A stretch of DNA of 5,052 nucleotides from the NCBI GenBank assembly GCA_017511325.1, contig JAFWKS010000258.1, positions 1-5,052 on the forward strand. The letters run 5' to 3'. The DNA comes from Erysipelotrichaceae bacterium (lineage in GTDB: Bacteria; Bacillota_I; Bacilli_A; Erysipelotrichales; Erysipelotrichaceae). The notes beneath the pieces were generated by a model that saw only the letters and a program-made list of their open reading frames with translations, was not told the origin of the DNA and ran no database searches. Below, one piece after another: positions 1 through 4,573 of the stretch (within the stretch, counting starts at the first letter, position 1; each line of letters begins with the position of its first letter). Position numbers and translations under genes: made by a program.

Positions 1-2
1 AA

Positions 3-311
3 AGACTGGCTCAACTTAAAGCTGCTCTGAAAATGCCACTGGTATTACATGGCGGTTCCGGATCTGGTGAAGAAAACATTAGAAAAGCCGTCGCTGGAGG
101 CATAAACAAAATCAACGTTTGTACAGATGCATTCCATGCAGCCGAAAAGGCTATTAAGGCTAAATGGGAAGCTGAACCAAATACCGATTATCTGGGGATC
201 TGCATGGTAGCTGAAAAAGCTGTCAAAGAGTTCGTCAGAGACTATATCCGCTTAATTGGTTCAAATAATCGTTATACTTTCGAAGCTGCTGACAACGGCA
301 GTAAGGAATAA
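3..311 (+). CDS. Class II ketose-bisphosphate aldolase, C-terminal part (5' truncated)
   Basis: The reading frame is open from the window edge and ends at TAA 309-311, so only about the last 102 codons are present. The fragment holds two family signatures: HGGSG at bases 48-62, whose histidine is a zinc ligand and whose Gly/Ser residues hold substrate phosphate, and INVCTD at 111-128, equivalent to the N-x-TD phosphate/cation site of zinc-dependent aldolases. Family members cleave a ketose phosphate or bisphosphate to dihydroxyacetone phosphate plus an aldehyde in the cytosol. The first ATG inside the window (33-35) sits within the conserved core and is not the true start. The substrate-selecting parts are missing, so fructose-, tagatose- and IolJ-like (acid-sugar phosphate) specificities cannot be told apart. 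It lies just upstream of an isomerase, a dehydrogenase and an acid-sugar kinase, which suggests a role in the same sugar or acid-sugar route, but a terminator separates it from them. Confidence 0.9.
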   Translation, partial: RLAQLKAALKMPLVLHGGSGSGEENIRKAVAGGINKINVCTDAFHAAEKAIKAKWEAEPNTDYLGICMVAEKAVKEFVRDYIRLIGSNNRYTFEAADNGSKE

Positions 312-316
312 CAAGC

Positions 317-348
317 ACAGGCGGAGTTGATAGCTCCGCCTGTTTCTT
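317..348 (+). terminator. Intrinsic terminator of the aldolase gene
   Basis: A perfect 10-bp stem, ACAGGCGGAG (317-326) with CTCCGCCTGT (334-343), closes a 7-base loop (TTGATAG) and runs into TTTCTT. It starts six bases after the aldolase stop codon. The GC-rich stem plus T-rich tail is a textbook Rho-independent terminator, although the T-run is interrupted by a C. It implies that the aldolase transcript ends here and that the next gene needs its own promoter or readthrough. Confidence 0.9.
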
Positions 349-351
349 AAA

Positions 352-380
352 TTGGAAAACAAACTCACAGAGTATATATA
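352..380 (+). promoter_or_regulatory. Candidate sigma-A promoter for the RpiB/DhuI-like gene
   Basis: TTGGAA (352-357) and TATATA (375-380) are separated by exactly 17 bases. Each matches the -35/-10 consensus at four of six positions. They lie between the aldolase terminator and the next start codon and would give a leader of roughly 25 bases. The region is AT-rich, so chance matches are likely and the exact -10 could be shifted by two bases. No operator-like palindrome stands out. Confidence 0.4.
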
Positions 381-397
381 GATAAATAATTATTGAT

Positions 398-403
398 AGG
401 AGA
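398..403 (+). promoter_or_regulatory. Ribosome binding site that fixes the start at 411
   Basis: AGGAGA lies seven bases before ATG 411. An in-frame TTG at 393 would place the start codon upstream of this site with no Shine-Dalgarno of its own. The 218-residue form beginning MKIAMINE is therefore preferred over a six-residue-longer form. Confidence 0.85.
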
Positions 404-410
404 ACATTTT

Positions 411-1067
411 ATGAAAATCGCAATGATCAATGAATTTTCTCAGGCATCAAAGAACGAACTGGTTCTGAATGTGCTGAAAGAAGTTGTAGAACCGATGGGA
501 CACACCGTATACAACACCGGAATGAATACTGAGGAAGCACCTTTACAGCTTGGTGAGCCTGGTTATCTCACTTACCTTAACATCGGTGTACAGGCTGCTT
601 TACTGCTCAATTCAGGTGCAGTTGACTTCGTTGTTACCGGCTGTGGTACCGGACAGGGTGCGCTGATGGCCTGCAACATGATGCCGGGCGTCGTCTGCGG
701 ATACTGCATTGAACCAAGTGATGCATACCTCTTTTTGCAGATCAACAATGGCAATGCGCTGTCGATCCCTTATGCCAAGGGCTTTGGCTGGGGCGCTGAT
801 GTCAACCTCAAGAATATCTTTACGATTGCCTTCGGTTCACCTAAAGGCATGGGCTATCCAAATGAACCAGGCCGCAAAGAATCACAGAACAGAAACGCTG
901 CCAAGCTCGTAGAAGTCAAGGCTGCGATCGCTAAACCATTGATCGAAGGTCTTAAAGCCATGGATCAGGATGTCGTAAAGAAATCACTTACTCCTAGATT
1001 CTTAGAGTGCTTCAATGAAGGATGCAAGGATCCTGAACTGAAGGCCTTTGTCGATTCACTGCTTTAA
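411..1067 (+). CDS. RpiB/LacA/LacB-family isomerase, DhuI-like
   Basis: A 218-residue cytosolic protein of the RpiB fold, which interconverts aldose and ketose forms of sugar phosphates or, in some members, uronates. The core VTGCGTGQG (about residues 75-83) carries Cys78 at the place of the RpiB catalytic base. It is about 70 residues longer than plain RpiB. From memory, its N-terminus (MKIAMINEFSQASKN), the NGNALSIPYAKGFGWGA block and the C-terminal tail closely match the streptococcal 4-deoxy-L-threo-5-hexosulose-uronate isomerase DhuI, which acts on an unphosphorylated unsaturated-uronate product. The usual DhuI partners (DhuD dehydrogenase, KDG kinase, KDG aldolase) are not in the window. 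Here the neighbours are a hydroxyacid-type dehydrogenase and a DUF1537 kinase, so the substrate may be another acid sugar. Family assignment is firm; substrate is inferred. Plain ribose-5-phosphate isomerase is unlikely given the length. Confidence 0.88.
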   Translation: MKIAMINEFSQASKNELVLNVLKEVVEPMGHTVYNTGMNTEEAPLQLGEPGYLTYLNIGVQAALLLNSGAVDFVVTGCGTGQGALMACNMMPGVVCGYCIEPSDAYLFLQINNGNALSIPYAKGFGWGADVNLKNIFTIAFGSPKGMGYPNEPGRKESQNRNAAKLVEVKAAIAKPLIEGLKAMDQDVVKKSLTPRFLECFNEGCKDPELKAFVDSLL

Positions 1068-1072
1068 AAATT

Positions 1073-1100
1073 AAAAGGTGCCTCAATGGCACCACTTTTT
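1073..1100 (+). terminator. Terminator-like hairpin between isomerase and dehydrogenase genes
   Basis: GGTGCC (1077-1082) pairs perfectly with GGCACC (1088-1093) around a 5-base loop. It is preceded by AAAA and followed by AC and a run of five T. It sits directly after the isomerase stop codon. The short stem suggests a weak or partial terminator, or a processing site, that would lower downstream expression relative to the isomerase. The dehydrogenase Shine-Dalgarno comes immediately after the T-run, leaving no room for a separate promoter between them, so expression of the dehydrogenase probably depends on readthrough. Confidence 0.6.
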
Positions 1101-1101
1101 G

Positions 1102-1107
1102 AAAGGA
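1102..1107 (+). promoter_or_regulatory. Ribosome binding site that favours the start at 1113
   Basis: AAAGGA lies five bases before ATG 1113. The alternative in-frame ATG at 1086 is inside the loop and stem of the terminator-like hairpin. It has AAAAGGTG ahead of it, but that sequence would be locked in the same hairpin. Family proteins also begin close to the FLPRYTLG segment, so 1113 is the better start. Confidence 0.65.
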
Positions 1108-1112
1108 TAGAT

Positions 1113-2174
1113 ATGGTACAGAATTTTCTGCCTCGTTATACACTGGGTTCAGATGCCTTTACAAAGATCAATGAGATAGTTTCTCCTTACGGAAAGAAAG
1201 TCTGCCTGCTGTATGGCGAAAAAGCTTTTAAAGCCAGCAGGGATAAACTGCTTCCTGCTTTAAAAGAACTTGAGATCGTTCATCAGGAAGTATATGGAAA
1301 AGAAGCTTCCTATGCCAATATCGACAGGATCTCAGCGAATGAAGATGTCAGGAAAGCTGATGTGCTGATCGGGATCGGCGGTGGCAAGTGTCTTGATGTC
1401 ACCAAGATGGTCGGCGACAGATTAGACAAACCGGTCTTCACGGTCGCCTCGATCGCTTCGACCTGTGCGGCAGTGACCAAGATCTCGATCATCCATAATG
1501 ATGACGGTTCCTTTAAGGAAGTGTTCAGACTGAAAAATGTTCCGATCCACTGTTTCATTGATCCGGACATCATTGTGAGTGCACCGGAAAAATACTTCTG
1601 GGCCGGCATGGGCGATACGATGGCCAAACACGTTGAATCGGTCTTTTCCAGCAAGAATGACGTCCTGGATTTTGAAAGCAGCTATGGCGTGACTGTTTCA
1701 AAGCTGTGTTATGAACCGATTCTGGAAAAAGGCGAGAAAGCCTATGAGGATGTCAAGAAACATCTTTCTTCACCGGAAGTGGAAGATGTCATCAAGTCTA
1801 TCATCATCGCGACCGGTTCGGTATCGGTCAGCGTCAATCCGGACTACAACTCGGCCCTGGCACATGCGCTGTACTATGGATTGACTGTAAGGGAATGGAT
1901 GGAAAGAAAACATCTGCATGGCGAGATCGTCTCTTATGGTACGCTTGTTCAGCTATTGCTGGATGAGCAGTATGATGAATTAAGAAGAGTATACGACTTC
2001 AACAAAAAGGTCAAACTGCCTGTATGTTTAAAGGATCTTGATCTAGAAAAGGATGACCCGCTTGATGATGTCCTTGATGCGACGATCATCAATCCGGAAC
2101 TTTATCACATCCCTTATCCTATAACCAAACAGATGGTCAAGGATACGATCCTGAAACTAGAAGAATATAAATAA
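1113..2174 (+). CDS. Iron-type alcohol dehydrogenase, hydroxycarboxylate dehydrogenase (YbdH/HcxA)-like
   Basis: A 353-residue NAD(P)-dependent, metal-dependent dehydrogenase of the GldA/Fe-ADH superfamily, full length. The N-terminal dinucleotide domain has GIGGGKCLDVTK (87-98). Metal ligands are visible as Asp168 in GMGDTMAK, His251 in ALAHALYYG and His269 in HLHGEIVSYG. In glycerol dehydrogenase a conserved STDAP segment helps bind the substrate; here the matching place reads ASTCAAVTKISI (about 115-126). From memory this resembles E. coli YbdH/HcxA, which reduces 2-oxo acids to hydroxy acids, including its TCAAW-type block and the late tyrosine/histidine-proline motif. The natural reaction may therefore be hydroxyacid to oxoacid rather than glycerol to dihydroxyacetone. 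The gene follows the isomerase with a 45-base gap that holds a hairpin. Superfamily is certain; the hydroxycarboxylate role is inferred. Confidence 0.88.
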   Translation: MVQNFLPRYTLGSDAFTKINEIVSPYGKKVCLLYGEKAFKASRDKLLPALKELEIVHQEVYGKEASYANIDRISANEDVRKADVLIGIGGGKCLDVTKMVGDRLDKPVFTVASIASTCAAVTKISIIHNDDGSFKEVFRLKNVPIHCFIDPDIIVSAPEKYFWAGMGDTMAKHVESVFSSKNDVLDFESSYGVTVSKLCYEPILEKGEKAYEDVKKHLSSPEVEDVIKSIIIATGSVSVSVNPDYNSALAHALYYGLTVREWMERKHLHGEIVSYGTLVQLLLDEQYDELRRVYDFNKKVKLPVCLKDLDLEKDDPLDDVLDATIINPELYHIPYPITKQMVKDTILKLEEYK

Positions 2175-2194
2175 AAAAAGAAGCTTTAGCTTCT
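2174..2194 (-). terminator. Intrinsic terminator of the minus-strand membrane gene
   Basis: Read on the minus strand, AGAAGC (2194-2189) and GCTTCT (2184-2179) form a perfect 6-bp stem around a 4-base loop and run directly into a further five T (2178-2174). On the plus strand the same stem is followed by ATTGG, without a T-run, so the element is oriented for the minus-strand gene. It may still help end the convergent dehydrogenase transcript. It overlaps the last bases of the minus-strand stop codon. Confidence 0.75.
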
Positions 2195-2420
2195 ATTGGA
2201 AAACACTTACGGGGATCGCTGCCAGCAGAAGGGTCACAACAAGAATGATGATCCCAAGCCTGCGCAGACTTAATTCCTTCTCGTTATAAGCATTAGCAGT
2301 GCTGGGAGACTTCTTCCGGCGTTCAGAGAAGGAGACGCGGACATATCCGATAAGGAAGACACCTGTCAGTGCGCCGATATACATCAGGATATCTCTGATA
2401 TTAATAAGCGAAATATTCAT
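2193..2420 (-). CDS. Small two-helix membrane protein, function unknown
   Basis: A 75-residue protein with a hydrophobic segment at about residues 11-29 (ILMYIGALTGVFLIGYV), a charged loop rich in Arg/Lys (SERRKK to LRR, about 32-54) and a second hydrophobic segment at about 55-73 (LGIIILVVTLLLAAIPVSV). The positive loop predicts that it lies in the cytoplasm with both ends outside. I do not recognise the family. It fills the only gap between the flanking plus-strand genes, and a correctly oriented terminator abuts its TAG stop, which argues that it is a real gene. ATG 2420 has no clear Shine-Dalgarno. ATG 2384 has a weak AGAGA seven bases upstream and would give a 63-residue form that trims the front of the first helix. 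It converges on the dehydrogenase gene and diverges from the racemase-like gene. No functional link to either is evident. Confidence 0.6.
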   Translation of the reverse strand: MNISLINIRDILMYIGALTGVFLIGYVRVSFSERRKKSPSTANAYNEKELSLRRLGIIILVVTLLLAAIPVSVFQ

Positions 2421-2429
2421 AACTATATT
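2401..2429 (+). promoter_or_regulatory. Candidate promoter for the racemase-kinase pair
   Basis: TTAATA (2401-2406) and TATATT (2424-2429) are spaced by 17 bases and match the -35/-10 consensus at four and five of six positions. The start would fall near 2436, giving a leader of about 25 bases before ATG 2462. The -35 lies inside the 5' end of the minus-strand gene, and the AT-rich stretch 2421-2440 must also serve that gene, so the two promoters would overlap. Prediction by eye only. Confidence 0.4.
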
Positions 2430-2461
2430 TTAATATAAAGAACATCAAAAGGAGAGAAAAG

Positions 2462-3112
2462 ATGAAAGTAGTACTGATTCACACCAGCCCGGTTTCCCTG
2501 AATGAACTGAAGGCTTTGTTTAAAGAGATCATTCCGGAAGTTGAGATGGTAAACATTATCGATGATTCACTTCTTGAAGAAGTCAAGACAGTCGGACATA
2601 TCAATTCAAATATCGTATCCAGAATGTGCACATATGTACAGGTAGCTAAAACTCTTGATCCGGATCTGATCCTTAATCAGTGTTCATCAGTAGGTGAAGC
2701 TTTTGAGATCGCCAGGACACAGGCTGACTGCAAGACTTTGAGGATCGATGAACCGATGGCTGAGAAAGCTGTATCGATCGGTTCAAGGATCGGCGTTGTC
2801 GCAACAGTCGCTTCAACAGTCAAACCTTCATGCAACCTGGTAAGAAGAGTTGCCAAGAAGAGAAATAAATCTGTACTGGTCACTGATTATCTCGTCGATG
2901 GAGCTTTGGATGTGCTGATGAGCGGTGATGTTGAAAAACACAACGCCCTGGTCATCGAAGCTATCAGACAGGCTGAAGCTGAGAACGATGTCGTCGTGCT
3001 CGCACAGGGTTCGATGACTGCCATCCTGCCTTATCTGGGCGAAACGGAAAAGCCTGTTTTGACTTCACCGAGACTGGCTGTTGAAAGAATCAGGGAAAGT
3101 CTGGGTCTCTAG
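2462..3112 (+). CDS. Asp/Glu racemase-superfamily protein with only one of the two catalytic cysteines
   Basis: A 216-residue cytosolic protein, usual length for the Asp/Glu/hydantoin racemase superfamily. ATG 2462 has a strong AGGAG seven bases upstream. The first half has LILNQCSSVGE with Cys74 at the first catalytic site. The middle has the IGVVATVASTVKPS block (about 110-123), equivalent to the IGxxAT(x)xT phosphate- or carboxylate-binding turn. At the second site, where racemases have a cysteine in a GCxGM-like turn, this protein reads VVLAQGSMTAI with Gln182. A true two-base racemisation is therefore doubtful. Single-cysteine members of the superfamily are known (arylmalonate decarboxylase, which keeps the other cysteine). 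The gene is followed one base later by the DUF1537 kinase, so the two are very likely co-translated and act in one pathway. An isomerase, epimerase or lyase acting on an acid sugar is possible. The fold is confident; the reaction is unknown. Confidence 0.82.
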   Translation: MKVVLIHTSPVSLNELKALFKEIIPEVEMVNIIDDSLLEEVKTVGHINSNIVSRMCTYVQVAKTLDPDLILNQCSSVGEAFEIARTQADCKTLRIDEPMAEKAVSIGSRIGVVATVASTVKPSCNLVRRVAKKRNKSVLVTDYLVDGALDVLMSGDVEKHNALVIEAIRQAEAENDVVVLAQGSMTAILPYLGETEKPVLTSPRLAVERIRESLGL

Positions 3113-3113
3113 G

Positions 3114-4520
3114 ATGAAAGTCGACGTTCTCAATTCTTATCCTGAATATAAAGAAAACATAGACGAACAGCTGAACATGCTCATTGGAAATGATGAGCAT
3201 GTTTTCGTGGTGCTTGATGATGATCCTACAGGCGTACAGTGCGTTCATGACATCAATGTCTATACGGACTGGACCTATGGGTCGATGAAAGAAGCCTTTA
3301 ACGACAAACTCTTCTTCATCCTGACAAATTCTAGAGCGCTGTTAAAAAAGCAGAGTCAGAAGATCCACGAAGAGATAACAGAGGTCATCTCCAGGGTCAG
3401 TAAAGAAACAGGAAAGAAATACTTCTATATCTCCAGAGGCGATTCGACTTTGAGAGGCCACTATCCGATGGAGACTGACATCCTTTCAAACGGACTTAAG
3501 CAGGACTATGGAAAAGTCGATGGTGAGATCCTTCTTCCTTTCTTCAAGGAAGGCGGAAGATTCACGATCGATGATATCCATTATGTAAAGTATGGTGATG
3601 AACTGATCCCATGCGGTGAGACCGAATTCGCTAAAGACAAGACTTTCGGATACAGTTCTTCTGATCTCAAGGAATACATCGAAGAAAAAAGCGATGGTTC
3701 TATAAAAAAAGAGGACGTTTGGTCGATATCTTTGGCTGATCTAAGAAACTTCGATATCGAAAAGATAACGGATATACTGCTTGATGCGAAAGATCAGCGA
3801 AGGATCATCGTCAATGCGATCGATGAGAAAGATATCAAAGTCTTCTGCATCGCTTTATACAAGGCGATCGCACAAAACAAGGTATTCAATTTCCGCAGCG
3901 CTGCCGCTTTGGTCAAATGTATCGGCGGTATAAGTGACAAGCCATTGCTTAATAAGGAAGAGATGATCAGCGAAGATACAGGCCATGGCGGTCTGATCCT
4001 TGTCGGATCACACACCGAGAAGACCACAAGACAGCTGAACAGGCTTCTAACTGATCTTGATATCAGCGCACTGAAGCTTAGATGCAGCAGTCTTCTTGAA
4101 AGCGAAGAAGCATTCAATGAAGAGATAAACAGATGCATAGCGATCATAGAAGAGTTCCTTTTGCAAGGCAAAAGCCTGGCGGTCTATACCGATAGAGTAC
4201 TCATAAGCAAGGAAGATGATGATCCGGAAGAAGCCTTAAGAAGAAGCGTGAAGATCTCTGAAGGGGTCTATCATCTGGTAAAGGATCTTAATGTAAAACC
4301 GGAATTCGTATTAGCCAAGGGTGGCATAACATCAGCTGATGTCGGTGTTAAAGGACTGGGGATCAGAAAAGCTCTGGTCTTGGGCCAGATACAGCCTGGT
4401 GTTCCGGTCTGGAAAGCTCTTGATGAATCAAAGTTCCCGAATATCCCGTATATTATTTTCCCGGGCAATGTCGGAGATGATGAAACCCTGAAAAAAGCTG
4501 TCGAAAAACTGTTAGTTTAA
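3114..4520 (+). CDS. DUF1537 four-carbon acid-sugar kinase family protein
   Basis: A 468-residue cytosolic ATP-dependent kinase, complete. The N-terminal substrate domain has DDDPTG (35-40) and SRGDSTLRG (107-115), the family's acid-sugar binding motifs. The C-terminal nucleotide domain has LVGSHTEKTTRQL (about 294-306), GGITSAD (403-409), GVPVW (429-433) and FPGNVGD (449-455). Characterised members (OtnK, DtnK) phosphorylate C4 acid sugars at the terminal hydroxyl. The GGITS and FPGNVGD forms differ from the GGDT and SGNFG forms I recall for OtnK. They resemble the subgroup that in plants is fused to a class II aldolase domain, which fits the aldolase nearby. ATG 3114 follows the upstream TAG by one base and has no well-spaced Shine-Dalgarno (AGGGAAAG is 14 bases away), which suggests translational coupling. 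A TTG at 3081 would add 11 residues and overlap the upstream gene; it is less likely. Substrate not known. Confidence 0.92.
   Translation: MKVDVLNSYPEYKENIDEQLNMLIGNDEHVFVVLDDDPTGVQCVHDINVYTDWTYGSMKEAFNDKLFFILTNSRALLKKQSQKIHEEITEVISRVSKETGKKYFYISRGDSTLRGHYPMETDILSNGLKQDYGKVDGEILLPFFKEGGRFTIDDIHYVKYGDELIPCGETEFAKDKTFGYSSSDLKEYIEEKSDGSIKKEDVWSISLADLRNFDIEKITDILLDAKDQRRIIVNAIDEKDIKVFCIALYKAIAQNKVFNFRSAAALVKCIGGISDKPLLNKEEMISEDTGHGGLILVGSHTEKTTRQLNRLLTDLDISALKLRCSSLLESEEAFNEEINRCIAIIEEFLLQGKSLAVYTDRVLISKEDDDPEEALRRSVKISEGVYHLVKDLNVKPEFVLAKGGITSADVGVKGLGIRKALVLGQIQPGVPVWKALDESKFPNIPYIIFPGNVGDDETLKKAVEKLLV
3174..3203 (+). repeat. Perfect 11-bp inverted repeat inside the kinase coding start
   Basis: AACATGCTCAT (3174-3184) and ATGAGCATGTT (3193-3203) are exact reverse complements around an 8-base loop, followed by TTCG. 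The stem lies 60 bases into the kinase gene and encodes part of residues 21-30. In RNA it would be a stable hairpin. A regulatory role (slowing ribosomes, protecting or processing mRNA) is possible, but chance plus coding constraint is the null explanation. Confidence 0.55.
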
Positions 4521-4560
4521 ATTAACCGAAGATTATAATAACAATAAGAGAAAACTAACA
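4510..4560 (+). promoter_or_regulatory. Candidate promoter and operator region of feoAB
   Basis: A perfect TATAAT (4534-4539) lies 35 bases before the feoAB start. A recognisable -35 is lacking; TTAGTT at 4512-4517 is the nearest candidate, with a 16-base spacer. A 9-base inverted repeat, TGTTAGTTT (4510-4518) and AAACTAACA (4552-4560), is centred on the -10. The 19 bases 4531-4549 match 12 positions of the classical Fur box, although the stretch is AT-rich and such partial matches are common. Iron-dependent repression by a Fur or DtxR-type protein is expected for this gene class; the specific operator is a guess. No terminator for the kinase gene is visible in this gap. Confidence 0.4.
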
Positions 4561-4573
4561 AGCAGGTGTATAT

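Noticed and set aside
393..410. Six-codon upstream extension of the isomerase from TTG 393.
   Set aside because: It would translate through the obvious Shine-Dalgarno of ATG 411, and the family begins at MKIA.
312..410. Riboswitch or leader RNA in the first intergenic region.
   Set aside because: Apart from the terminator hairpin and a short AT-rich promoter region there is no room or conserved structure for a riboswitch.
411..1067. Housekeeping ribose-5-phosphate isomerase B.
   Set aside because: The protein is about 70 residues longer than RpiB and carries the DhuI-type N- and C-terminal segments.
1113..2174. Glycerol dehydrogenase (gldA).
   Set aside because: Metal ligands agree, but the STDAP substrate segment is absent and the HcxA-like block is present instead.
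351..2205. The 11-base word ATTGGAAAACA occurs at 351-361 and again at 2195-2205.
   Set aside because: The second copy is the end of the minus-strand coding sequence and the first is in a promoter region. There is no further flanking similarity, so chance is the simplest explanation.
3081..3113. Eleven-codon upstream extension of the kinase from TTG 3081.
   Set aside because: It has no Shine-Dalgarno, overlaps the racemase-like gene by 32 bases, and the extra residues show no family resemblance.
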